35,000 nucleotides of DNA from Rhodobacterales bacterium HKCCSP123 (GTDB lineage Bacteria > Pseudomonadota > Alphaproteobacteria > Rhodobacterales > Rhodobacteraceae), in contig WVSO01000005.1 of assembly GCA_015689745.1 (NCBI GenBank), positions 1 to 35,000 of the forward strand, given 5' to 3'. Shown one piece after another: positions 27,257-34,825 of this stretch; the stretch's first letter is position 1; every line of letters begins with the position of its first letter. A program made the translations under genes and the position numbers. The notes beneath the pieces are model-generated. The model was not told the origin of the DNA. It searched no databases and worked only from the letters and a program-made list of their open reading frames with translations.

Positions 27257-27568
27257 ATGCGCGCACGGATCTACAAACCTGCAAAGACCGCCATGTCCTC
27301 GGGCACAGCCAAGACGAAGCAGTGGGTGCTGGAATTCGCGCCCGAAAGCCGGCGCGAGGTAGACCCGCTGATGGGCTGGACCTCTTCGGGTGACATGAAC
27401 AGCCAGGTCCGCCTGCGCTTCGACACGCTCGAGGCGGCGCAGGATTATGCCAAGGCCCACGGGATCGAGGCCGTGGTCCTGAAGCCCAAGGCCCGCAAAC
27501 CCAACATCCGCCCGCGCGGCTATGGCGAAAACTTCGCCACCGACCGCAAGGGTGCGTGGACGCATTGA
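27257..27568 (+). CDS. NDUFS4-like complex I accessory subunit (ETC complex I subunit)
   Basis: A 103-residue protein of the family that includes mitochondrial NDUFS4 (18-kDa subunit) and its alphaproteobacterial relatives, a supernumerary subunit on the matrix/cytoplasmic arm of NADH:quinone oxidoreductase. Recognisable parts: [14 protein letters not shown] at the start, [19 protein letters not shown] (about 23-41), [15 protein letters not shown] and [11 protein letters not shown]. It is cytoplasmic, with no signal. The ATG at 27257 has GAGGGG 7 bases upstream. It stands apart from any nuo cluster, as usual for this subunit, and overlaps the next gene by 13 bases. Confidence 0.92.
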   Translation: MRARIYKPAKTAMSSGTAKTKQWVLEFAPESRREVDPLMGWTSSGDMNSQVRLRFDTLEAAQDYAKAHGIEAVVLKPKARKPNIRPRGYGENFATDRKGAWTH

Positions 27569-28032
27569 GAGGGCTGCACTTCGCCGCGCTCACCGGCCCT
27601 GATGCCGATGCAGATGCGCTGCTGTCGGCGCATTTCGACCTGATGCGCGCCCAGTCACCCGCCGAAAGCTGCCACGTCATGACGGCGGATGACCTGCGCG
27701 CCTCCGGGGCCCGCGTCTTCATCGGGCGGGATGCTGCGGGCGAGGCGGTGGCCATCGGCGCTCTGAAGCCGCTCGGCGACCGGGCGGCCGAGCTCAAATC
27801 AATGCACTGCCGCCGGGATCGGCGCGGGCAGGGCCTCGGCAGGGAGCTTCTGGCGCACCTCCTGTCCGAAGCCCGTGCAGCGCAAATCGAGACCCTGTGG
27901 CTCGAAACCGGCTCGGCCGCGCCCTTTGCGGCCGCCCGTGCGCTCTATGCGGGGGCTGGCTTCACCGAATGCCCGCCCTTCGGGGACTACGTCGAGGACC
28001 CGCTCAGCGTCTTCATGACTCGCGCGCTTTGA
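27556..28032 (+). CDS. GNAT family N-acetyltransferase
   Basis: A 158-residue acetyltransferase. The acetyl-CoA pyrophosphate loop [18 protein letters not shown] (about 91-108) is the motif A signature. It follows the AELKSMHC strand and precedes the [23 protein letters not shown] segment that closes the fold. The final [18 protein letters not shown] matches small GNATs annotated as PhnO/YiaC-like or toxin-unrelated enzymes. The start is uncertain: GTG 27556 with AAGGG close upstream, or TTG 27565 overlapping the previous stop. It is coupled to the complex I subunit gene. The substrate is unknown. Confidence 0.88.
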   Translation: MDALRGLHFAALTGPDADADALLSAHFDLMRAQSPAESCHVMTADDLRASGARVFIGRDAAGEAVAIGALKPLGDRAAELKSMHCRRDRRGQGLGRELLAHLLSEARAAQIETLWLETGSAAPFAAARALYAGAGFTECPPFGDYVEDPLSVFMTRAL

Positions 28033-28075
28033 GCGTGGACCGTGCCCGATCGCTCCGCTATTCAGGGCGCCGTGC

Positions 28076-28152
28076 GACCCCTTAGCTCAACTGGATAGAG
28101 CAGCTGACTTCTAATCAGCAGGTTGAGGGTTCGAGTCCTTCAGGGGTCGCCA
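28076..28152 (+). tRNA. tRNA-Arg (anticodon UCU)
   Basis: A full cloverleaf can be folded. The acceptor is GACCCCT/AGGGGTC with discriminator G and encoded CCA (28150-28152). The D-arm is GCTC...GAGC. The anticodon stem GCTGA/TCAGC carries loop CTTCTAA (anticodon TCT). The T-arm is GAGGG-TTCGAGT-CCTTC. It reads AGA codons, rare in this GC-rich genome. It follows the GNAT gene by 43 bases and stands at the left edge of a stretch with accessory and broken genes. Confidence 0.97.
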
Positions 28153-28355
28153 CGTTGGACAATGTGTCGATTCCCAGGTCCCGGCCCCGCCCGGCGCCAT
28201 CGCGCGGGTGACGAAGGCAGTGTGCTGCGCGCGGGCCAACCACTAGTCGTCTCCGGCATACCTTCCCTCGACAACGCCCGTGCCACGGATTCCATGGTCC
28301 CGGGTTCTGCGTCTGTCCAGGCATCCTGCACGGCCGAACTTTGCGTTCTGGCTGC

Positions 28356-30455
28356 TCAAAGCATGCTGGCCAGCATGTCGGCTGCGCGCGCGGCGCCATC
28401 GGCTGCGACCGGACGCGGTTTGCGGGGCCTGCGCAGCTCATCGACCATCGCTTGCGCGATTTCCTCCACGCCGCTCTCCGCGAAATTCATCTTCCGCCCG
28501 GCGTTGTAGCGTTCCAGCCGGCTGGCAACGTGGAAGTTCTGCTCGAAATGGTTCCTCAGCGGGAAATACAGGAACGGTGTCGCCGCGGCCGCAAGCTCCA
28601 TGCAGGTTGTGAGGCCACCCTGCACGATGGCCAGATCGCAGGCTGCCAGGTGACGGTCCAGATCCGGGACGAAGGCCCGCATCTCCACGCCCTCCGGCAC
28701 GTCGAAGGTCGCCGGATCGAGCCGTGGCCCCGTCACGACGATCATGCGCAGTTCGGGGATCAGCGCTTTCGCGCTTGGATAAGCCGCAAGGATGCGTCGG
28801 ATCAAACTTGCCCCGACGCCGGATCCGCCCACGGCAACGATGCAGGTCTTGCGCCCGTCATCGTATCCGAACTCTGCCCGCAGATCGTCCCGTGTGCCGA
28901 ACGTGTCGGGATGGGCGCCGATGATGTAATCCGCGAAGGCGTAGTGCCGGGGGATCCAGTCCCGCATGCGCGGCAGGCCGTCTCCGAAGGTCAGATCGAC
29001 GATATCCTCCGGAGTGCCTACGAAGATCGCCTTGTCGCGCACGTCGGGCCTTCGCTCGACATGTCCGATCATCTCTTGGTTGTAATCCGCTGTCAGGAAT
29101 GCCTCGCGGGGTCCGTTCTCTTCGAACGGAACCCAGCCGACGAAGTCGGTGAACCAAGCGATCGGCGCGCGTTTCAGCTCGGGATGTTCGTGCCAGTAGT
29201 GATCGACGTCCCATGCCTCGTCGGCGATGACGAGGTCGTATTTCTGTTCCTCCAGCGCCTCCTGGAAGACCATGAAGTTCTTGATGAGGATCTCGTCCAT
29301 GCTGCGGATCGCCTGGAATGCGTGCAGGTCGTGCTCTCGCGCTTCCGCCTCGATATGGGCGCTCTCGTTGGCCAGCATCCGGCTTGCCGGGTGTATGGTC
29401 TCGTCGTTGGCATTCAGAAACCGCGTCACGGGATCCTGCGCCAGCCATTCCACCTTCAGATCCGGGTGACGCTTGCGCAACTCGCGCGCAACGGCAAGGT
29501 CTCGGCGCGCATGCCCAAGCCCGATGGGCGACGAGAGGTAGAGTGCACGCCTGGTCCGTCCCGTGCGCGGTTTCCGCTTCGGCTTCCAGGTGCCGAGATG
29601 CCGGGCCAGGAAATCGCGGACCGTTGCGTTGAACCAGGCTGGATAGCGGGCGTTGAGCGAATGCCCCCCGCCGGGATACAGGATCAACTCGCCCCCGGTC
29701 AGGTCCGCAAGCCGAACCGACCCTTCGGGCCGCGTGATGACGTCGTTGTCCCCGTGCATGAAGAGACAGGGGCATCGGATCTTTCGAAACAGGTCCTCAT
29801 CAACGACCGTTCCATCGACCTGCGTGCGGGAATCGAGCGTCTTGGCCAACATGCGCCCATCGCTTTCGAGCGCCCAGGCAATCGAATCCTCCACCTGCTT
29901 GGTGGAGTGCTTCTCGTTGAAGATGTTGCCGATGAAGAACTCCAGGAAGTCGGGATAGTTCCGTTCCCAATGACGACGATTGAACGTCTGCCATCCCGAC
30001 GGGTTCGAGATGTCGTCCTCGAAGAAATCCCCTCGGCCTTCGACCGGCGGCACGATCGGAACCGATGCGCCCGTCGTCACGACCGCCTCGATCCGCTCGG
30101 GCCAGAGGGCGGCCACGGCTGCCGCGACCAGGCCGCTGAAGGACAATCCGACGAGCGTCGCGCGCTCCGTGCCGGTGGCGTCCATCACGGCGATGACGTC
30201 CTCGAACACCGGATCGAGCGCGTAATCCTCCAGCCGCTCGGGCCGGTCTGACCTGCCGTTGCCTCGTGGATCGAAGGTGATCACCCGAAAGTGTTCCGCG
30301 AAATAGGGGACCTGTGCCTTCCAGCAGCGGGAATGGATGATCGCCCATGTCGGCACGAAGACGATCGTATGCTCCCCCTCTCCGTAGACGTCGTAGTGGA
30401 TGCCGACACCGTTGCGGTCCACCCTGCCTTGCGTGTGGGGAAGCATTGCGCGCAT
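28356..30455 (-). CDS. Fusion protein: alpha/beta hydrolase plus GT-B glycosyltransferase
   Basis: A 699-residue two-domain protein. Residues 1-290 are an alpha/beta hydrolase: HG-equivalent VPTWAII, DPRGNGRSD at 62-70, nucleophile S105 in GLSFSG, acid D238 in HGDNDV (D236 is an alternative) and H265 in GGGHSLN. A basic linker (290-303) leads to a GT-B type glycosyltransferase. That part opens SSPIGLGHARRDLAVA (309-324, MGT/MurG-like acceptor loop) and carries the donor-binding VQGGLTTCMELAAA...FPLRNHFEQN near 610-640. No signal or membrane helix. Tightly behind a TetR gene (4-base gap). The substrate is unknown; making and hydrolysing a glycosylated ester or lipid is one possibility. Confidence 0.9.
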   Translation of the reverse strand: MRAMLPHTQGRVDRNGVGIHYDVYGEGEHTIVFVPTWAIIHSRCWKAQVPYFAEHFRVITFDPRGNGRSDRPERLEDYALDPVFEDVIAVMDATGTERATLVGLSFSGLVAAAVAALWPERIEAVVTTGASVPIVPPVEGRGDFFEDDISNPSGWQTFNRRHWERNYPDFLEFFIGNIFNEKHSTKQVEDSIAWALESDGRMLAKTLDSRTQVDGTVVDEDLFRKIRCPCLFMHGDNDVITRPEGSVRLADLTGGELILYPGGGHSLNARYPAWFNATVRDFLARHLGTWKPKRKPRTGRTRRALYLSSPIGLGHARRDLAVARELRKRHPDLKVEWLAQDPVTRFLNANDETIHPASRMLANESAHIEAEAREHDLHAFQAIRSMDEILIKNFMVFQEALEEQKYDLVIADEAWDVDHYWHEHPELKRAPIAWFTDFVGWVPFEENGPREAFLTADYNQEMIGHVERRPDVRDKAIFVGTPEDIVDLTFGDGLPRMRDWIPRHYAFADYIIGAHPDTFGTRDDLRAEFGYDDGRKTCIVAVGGSGVGASLIRRILAAYPSAKALIPELRMIVVTGPRLDPATFDVPEGVEMRAFVPDLDRHLAACDLAIVQGGLTTCMELAAAATPFLYFPLRNHFEQNFHVASRLERYNAGRKMNFAESGVEEIAQAMVDELRRPRKPRPVAADGAARAADMLASML

Positions 30456-30459
30456 CGTC

Positions 30460-31077
30460 CTACCCTTCCTTCGATCGATCCTCGATTGCTGCCATCACCT
30501 CGCCGATGCGCCGGAGCGCCGTGCGAACGGGATGGTCCTTTTCTTCCTGGCCCAGCAGAATGAATGCCTCGGTGCCTATGAAGGCGGAGCTCACAAGGGC
30601 AGCGACCTCGGTCGGGCTGAACGGGGAGAAGCTGCCGTGGCGGTCCTGGAATTCGCGGGCGAGTCTGGCGATCAGGTTGTGCCAGTGACTCAATCCGGCC
30701 CGGACCACCTCCGCCACGCGCGGATTTGACCATCCGGCGGCGATCAGTTCGTGTAGCACCTGCACGTAGCCCGATGCGAGGTCCTCCTCGAGATAGTCAC
30801 AGGCCAGCAGCCATTTCTGGGAAACCGACAGGGACGGGTCTTCGAAGGTCTCGCGCTGACGATGCACGAGGCGGAGGTTCATGTCCTCGAACAGAGCGAG
30901 GATCATCCCCTCCTTTGACCCGAAATGGTACTGGATCTGGCTCATCTGCGTTCCCGCCGCCTGGGCCACGGCGCGGGTCGACAGGTTTGCAAGGCCGTCA
31001 CGCGTCAAGACAAGACGGGCAGCATCCAGCAACTCCCGCTTCGTTTGCAGTACACGTTCCGCGGTGACCCGAGCCAT
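30460..31077 (-). CDS. TetR family transcriptional regulator
   Basis: A 205-residue one-component regulator. The N-terminal helix-turn-helix spans about residues 12-58: LLDAARLVLTRDGLANLSTRAVAQAAGTQMSQIQYHFGSKEGM. The C-terminal ligand domain is helical (about 65-195). GGAGG lies 5 bases before the ATG. It is followed after 4 bases by the hydrolase-glycosyltransferase fusion, so it very likely controls that gene and itself. A perfect 12-bp palindrome sits between the -35 and -10 hexamers of its promoter (31103-31114), the expected place for autorepression. The inducer is unknown. Confidence 0.95.
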   Translation of the reverse strand: MARVTAERVLQTKRELLDAARLVLTRDGLANLSTRAVAQAAGTQMSQIQYHFGSKEGMILALFEDMNLRLVHRQRETFEDPSLSVSQKWLLACDYLEEDLASGYVQVLHELIAAGWSNPRVAEVVRAGLSHWHNLIARLAREFQDRHGSFSPFSPTEVAALVSSAFIGTEAFILLGQEEKDHPVRTALRRIGEVMAAIEDRSKEG

Positions 31078-31094
31078 ATCAACCTCCAGGCTTG

Positions 31095-31123
31095 TTTTTA
31101 GATCGTTCGAACGAATAAATCAA
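31095..31123 (-). promoter_or_regulatory. TetR-gene promoter with operator palindrome in the spacer
   Basis: On the minus strand TTGATT (31118-31123) and TAAAAA (31095-31100) are separated by exactly 17 bases. The spacer contains the perfect palindrome TCGTTCGAACGA (31103-31114), with looser symmetry beyond it. A repressor bound there would block RNA polymerase. The start codon at 31077 is 17 bases after the -10 element. Confidence 0.6.
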
Positions 31124-31758
31124 TTGAAGAGTCCGCCGGGTTGAGACGGAGCGACAGGCGAAACGCATTGGGTATCCTGCATTGCTCCAGGCCAACGACC
31201 GGTTCGTGCGCAAGGGGGGGATCCGATCCTTCTCTGCCGTCACCGCGAACGGCAGCCTTCCCTTCTGCGGTGACGCTGGCTTCTTCCGTTCATCGGGTGG
31301 CCGCAACTGCGTCCGTCATGGGCCCAACGGAGACAGGCCGCGAAAAGGCCCTGATGTCTGCGTCGCACCCGACGCCGGTCGTCACAGGGAACCGAACCTG
31401 CACCTTGTCCGATCGGTGACGTCGTGCCCCGTGACCTCGCGCGTGTCCCTCACGGGATCGTCGGCGAGAACTGCATGGAGTACTCTCCTTTCACATGCAG
31501 GGCGGACGTCGCAGGAGGGGGAGACCCGCAGGACCATGCGGCACGACAAGGCGTGGCCGGGTACGCGCTCGTCGGGTTCGGTTTTGTTTACAGGGCCGAT
31601 CGCGCGGTCCCCATTTGGGCGGAACATCAACGGCGCCTCGAAGGGCTGGGCACCCGCACAGGCAGGCCGGGTCTGCCCGACCGGCGCGCGGCCCGGAAAA
31701 CCCCTGGCGATCCGTCTTGTGTCCTGCCCGGCACATGGCGGCGCCCCGGGGGCTGGTG
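31124..31758. other. Gene-poor accessory region, nothing supportable
   Basis: About 630 bases hold only overlapping frames on both strands with no ribosome site, domain or credible protein composition. One 9-bp inverted repeat is present (CGTCACCGC 31238-31246, GCGGTGACG 31267-31275). It may be decayed sequence related to the pseudogenes on its right. I see no transposase or terminal repeats. Confidence 0.4.
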
Positions 31759-32060
31759 TCAGCCCATGTATCCCACAAGAAACCGGGCGAGCAGGGGTTG
31801 GCTCGCCGCACCCAGTGCGCGCGCGTCGGGCCCGATGCTTCCTTCCTGCAGGTCTGGCATATCAAGGCCCGTGAGATCATGGCCCGACAGGTCATCGGCG
31901 ACCCTCTAGGTCAGGTCGCGGCGACCCTCGGGCGGCATCCAGCCATCTATCCTGACGGCCGAGAAATCGAGAACGGCGAGCGCGCCATGGATGGCATGTG
32001 CGATGGCTTCGCCGGCTTCATCCAGCCAGTTCGACAGGATTTCTTCGGGCACGGCCCGGT
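31759..32060 (-). pseudogene. ROK-family regulator remnant (C-terminal end, internal stop)
   Basis: Read on the minus strand, about 100 codons resemble the C-terminus of ROK-family sugar repressors. The first part contains WLDEAGEAIAHAIHGALAVL and IDGWMPPEGRRDLT; then comes an in-frame TAG (31906-31908), after which RVADDLSGHDLTG and GPDARALGAASQPLLARFL continue to a stop at 31759-31761. A CAG to TAG change would explain the stop. The N-terminal helix-turn-helix and sugar domain are missing; the frame ends where an oxidoreductase duplicate begins. ROK regulators of this sort neighbour fructose-type ABC transporter genes, and a transporter remnant lies 270 bases away. Confidence 0.7.
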
Positions 32061-32318
32061 CCTCTTCGAGGCCGCATGGAACGGCGAGGACGCAGTGACG
32101 CCCGATCACCTGCCACGGGTTCACCAGCTGGCCGAGGGCCTTTACACGCCCATCGACAACAACGGACGCGGCATCACGACCGGCACCATCTTCGGGGCCG
32201 GCATCGTCGGTCTGCTCACCGGCCGTGACCCCGAGACGCTGCCGCTTCCGCCGAGTGACACGGCCGCCGGGCCGACCGCGCCCCTGGTGCGCCGTTTCTA
32301 TGCGCTGGGGTTCGCGGC
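32052..32318 (+). pseudogene. Partial duplicate of the FAD oxidoreductase C-terminus
   Basis: These 267 bases align without gaps to 33626-33892 of the intact oxidoreductase gene, with 16 mismatches by my count (about 94% identity). Fourteen of the mismatches change amino acids (13 codons) and two are silent. The frame is open but lacks the N-terminal FAD-binding domain. A glycine-tyrosine pair in the conserved GYNGRGIT flavin-contact motif has become DN. It continues in frame into a transporter ATPase tail, so the region is a chimera and not a working oxidoreductase. Confidence 0.85.
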
Positions 32319-32328
32319 GATCCGGGAC

Positions 32329-32520
32329 GTGCGCAGCCGCGGAACCCCCGTGGTCCTCATCAGTCACAACATGCCCCATGTCTTCGAGGTGGCAGAGCGC
32401 ATCCACATCCATCGCCTCGGGCGACGGCTTTGCGTGGTCGATCCCAAGTCGATCAGCATGTCCGACGCCGTTGCTCTGATGACCGGCGCGATGAAGCCCG
32501 AACAGGTTGCGGCGGCCTGA
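32329..32520 (+). pseudogene. Sugar ABC transporter ATP-binding protein, C-terminal fragment (FrcA-like)
   Basis: The last 63 codons of the chimeric frame read as the C-terminus of a sugar-importer ATPase. PVVLISHNMPHVFEVAERI carries the H-loop histidine (SHN) region, followed by HIHRLGRRLCVVDPK and MSDAVALMTGA. Walker A, signature and Walker B motifs are absent. This pattern is typical of FrcA-type fructose/ribose ATPases. The junction with the oxidoreductase duplicate lies near GCGCAGC (32331-32337), a string also present at the corresponding place of the intact gene, which suggests joining at microhomology. Confidence 0.75.
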
Positions 32521-32642
32521 CAGCCACCCGTATCCGCCACGCCCATCCGGTCCGACGCATTGCGATTGACAGGGCGGCGCAGACTGTCGGATGCCTTTCG
32601 ACACGCGGTCGCGCCGCGCCGAACAGGGACCGGGAGACGGGG

Positions 32643-33920
32643 ATGATCACCGAACGCGTGTCGCTCTGGGACGAGACCGCCGCCGAGTCGGAGGTCTCGA
32701 CCGACATGCTTCCGGCCGAGACCGTCGACCTCGCTATCGTGGGCGGAGGTTTCACCGGTCTTTCCACCGCGCTTCATGCCGCCGAGGCCGGTTTGTCGGC
32801 CCATGTCATCGAGGCCCACCGGATCGGCCACGGTGGGTCCGGGCGCAACGTCGGGCTCGTGAACGCCGGTGTATGGCTGCCGCCGACCGAGGTGCGGGGC
32901 GCTCTGGGCGACGACAGGGGCCAGGCCTTCCTGCGGCGGTTCGGCGACGGGCCGCGCATGGTCTTCGACCTGATCGAACGTCACCAGATCCGCTGTGAGG
33001 CCGCGCGCGAAGGCACGATCCACGCCGCTCACGCGCCTTCCGGGATGCGCAACCTCGAGGGTCGCTACCGCGACTGGCGGGAGATGGGAGCGCCGGTCGA
33101 ACTGCTCGACCGGGATGCGGTGACGGTCCGCACCGGCAGTCCGGCATTTCACGGAGGCCTTCTCGATCACCGGGCGGGCACGGTGAACCCGATGGGTTAC
33201 GTGCGTGGCCTTGCGCGCGCAGCCGAGGCCGCGGGCGCGGGGATCAGCACGGGGGTGCGCGCAACGCGGCTCGTGCCCGAGCCGGGCCTTGGCTGGCGCG
33301 TCGAGACGACGGCGGGCACCCTTCGGGCGCGTGCGGTGGTCCTCGGCACCAACGCCTACACCGACGCACTCTGGCCGGGGTTGAGCCGCAGCTACACGAC
33401 GATCCGCTACTTCCAGTTCGCCACCGAGCCGCTGGGCCCGGAGGCCTCCCATGTCCTGCCCGGCCGTCAGGGGGTCTGGGACACCGCGCCGGTGATGACC
33501 TCGGTCAGGCGTGATGCCGCCGGGCGGTTGATGATCGGCTCGATGGGCCGATTGATCGGGACGGTCGAGCGGGGCCTGTCGCTCCGCTGGGCAAGGAAAC
33601 GCCTTGAGCGGCTTTTTCCCGGCCTCGGCCCGGTCCGCTTCGAGGCCGCATGGGACGGCGAGATCGCGATGACGCCCGATCACCTGCCACGGGTTCACCA
33701 GCTGGCCGAGGGCCTGTACACGCCCATCGGCTACAACGGACGCGGCATCACGACCGGCACCATCTTCGGGGCCGCCATCGTCGGTCTGCTCACCTGCCGT
33801 GACCCCGAGGCGCTGCCGCTTCCGCTGAGTGACATGGCCGCCGTGCCGACCGCGCCCCTGATGCGCCGTTTCTATGCGCTGGGGTTCGCGGCAACCCAGG
33901 TCTGGCGCAGCGTGCGGTGA
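32643..33920 (+). CDS. FAD-dependent DAO-family oxidoreductase
   Basis: A 425-residue flavoprotein of the D-amino-acid/glycine oxidase (DAO) family, similar in layout to PuuB/OrdL-type amine oxidoreductases. The FAD-binding motif is GGGFTG (G34-x-G36-x-x-G39), with E57 at the end of strand two. [14 protein letters not shown] at about 68-81 is the second flavin contact, and the C-terminal [11 protein letters not shown] block closes the FAD site. There is no signal peptide. The ATG at 32643 has GGGAG 6-9 bases upstream. Its substrate is probably an amine or amino acid, not determinable here. A decayed copy of its C-terminal 90 codons lies 1.6 kb upstream. Confidence 0.9.
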   Translation: MITERVSLWDETAAESEVSTDMLPAETVDLAIVGGGFTGLSTALHAAEAGLSAHVIEAHRIGHGGSGRNVGLVNAGVWLPPTEVRGALGDDRGQAFLRRFGDGPRMVFDLIERHQIRCEAAREGTIHAAHAPSGMRNLEGRYRDWREMGAPVELLDRDAVTVRTGSPAFHGGLLDHRAGTVNPMGYVRGLARAAEAAGAGISTGVRATRLVPEPGLGWRVETTAGTLRARAVVLGTNAYTDALWPGLSRSYTTIRYFQFATEPLGPEASHVLPGRQGVWDTAPVMTSVRRDAAGRLMIGSMGRLIGTVERGLSLRWARKRLERLFPGLGPVRFEAAWDGEIAMTPDHLPRVHQLAEGLYTPIGYNGRGITTGTIFGAAIVGLLTCRDPEALPLPLSDMAAVPTAPLMRRFYALGFAATQVWRSVR

Positions 33921-34073
33921 CGCCGCGATCGCGGGCGAATCGCCGCGAGGCGGGGTCCTGCGCATGGGGCGAGGCACCGCCATCCACTGCCCGCCGGCAC
34001 GCGCGGAACGCCGCCAACCCGCGGTGGCAGCCCGAATGCGCCTGCGATTCCCGCGGTTTCCCCCGGCTTTGCA

Positions 34074-34103
34074 TTGGCCTGATCGAAAAAGTCTGCCTAT
34101 ACT
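34074..34103 (+). promoter_or_regulatory. Candidate ihfB promoter
   Basis: TTGGCC (34074-34079) and TATACT (34098-34103) are spaced by 18 bases. The -10 hexamer matches consensus in 5 of 6 positions. It lies 38 bases before the ihfB start codon. Confidence 0.5.
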
Positions 34104-34140
34104 CTTAGGGCCTGTGCCGGCACCGGGGAGGGACGCCAAA

Positions 34141-34425
34141 ATGATACGATCGGAACTCATCCAGAAGCTGGCGGACGAAAACCCGCACCTCTACCAGAGA
34201 GATGTCGAACGCATCGTCAACACGGTCTTCGAAGAGATCATCGAGGCGATGGCCGGCGGTAATCGGGTCGAATTGCGGGGCTTCGGCGCGTTTTCGGTCA
34301 AGAAGCGCGACGCCCGAACCGGCCGCAACCCGCGCACGGGCGAAAGTGTCGAGGTCGAGGAAAAGCACGTGCCTTTCTTCAAGGCCGGGAAGCTGCTACG
34401 CGATCGTCTGAACGGCGACGCGTAA
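34141..34425 (+). CDS. ihfB: Integration host factor subunit beta
   Basis: IhfB pairs with IhfA to form a sequence-specific DNA-bending protein of the nucleoid. The 94-residue product has the whole fold: helical start [17 protein letters not shown], the [26 protein letters not shown] beta-arm with the conserved proline that intercalates into DNA (about residue 64), and the C-terminal [14 protein letters not shown] helix. GGGGAGGG lies about 8 bases before the ATG. Downstream are the LapA-domain gene (24 bases) and trpF, the order usual in Rhodobacterales. Confidence 0.97.
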   Translation: MIRSELIQKLADENPHLYQRDVERIVNTVFEEIIEAMAGGNRVELRGFGAFSVKKRDARTGRNPRTGESVEVEEKHVPFFKAGKLLRDRLNGDA

Positions 34426-34449
34426 CCGATCCCCGGGAGCACTCGAGAC

Positions 34450-34818
34450 ATGGTCATCCTCCGTTACCTGAAATACCTCTTCCTGATCGTCGTGGCGCTG
34501 GTGCTCGTGCTGATGGCCTTTGCCAACCGCGAGGTTGTGCTGCTCGAGGTCATCCCGGAGAACCTCGCGCCCTGGATCGGAGTGCAATACGCGATCGAAC
34601 TTCCGCTTTTTGCCGTCGTGCTCGGCAGCGTGATGGTCGGTATCCTCGTGGGCTTCGTCTGGGAATGGCTGCGCGAGCATCGCCACCGGGCCGAGGCCAA
34701 GACGCAGAAACGCACGGCCAGGGCACTCGAGCGCGAGGTGCAGACCCTGAAGGGCCCGGCCCGCGACGGGCAGGACGAGATCCTCGCACTGGTGGATGGC
34801 ACCGCATCTTCCCGCTGA
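34450..34818 (+). CDS. LapA-domain (DUF1049) membrane protein
   Basis: A 122-residue inner-membrane protein with two helices (about 5-24 and 47-70) separated by a short periplasmic loop, and a basic, coiled-coil-prone cytoplasmic tail (about 75-110, [25 protein letters not shown] region). The layout [14 protein letters not shown]...[24 protein letters not shown] is that of the lipopolysaccharide assembly protein A domain, linked in E. coli to control of LPS synthesis. The role in this organism is inferred. It lies 24 bases after ihfB and 7 bases before trpF. Confidence 0.92.
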   Translation: MVILRYLKYLFLIVVALVLVLMAFANREVVLLEVIPENLAPWIGVQYAIELPLFAVVLGSVMVGILVGFVWEWLREHRHRAEAKTQKRTARALEREVQTLKGPARDGQDEILALVDGTASSR

Positions 34819-34825
34819 CGCCGAC

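Noticed and set aside
28341-30251. 636-codon plus-strand frame opposite the hydrolase-glycosyltransferase fusion
   Set aside because: It lacks domain motifs and a ribosome site, while the minus-strand frame has two intact catalytic domains and an upstream regulator.
31238-31275. 9-bp inverted repeat as the end of an insertion sequence
   Set aside because: No transposase fragment, target duplication or second copy is visible nearby.
31495-32520. 341-codon plus-strand frame taken as one intact gene
   Set aside because: Its parts are unrelated: noise, a partial oxidoreductase duplicate and an ABC ATPase tail. No ribosome site or complete domain is present.
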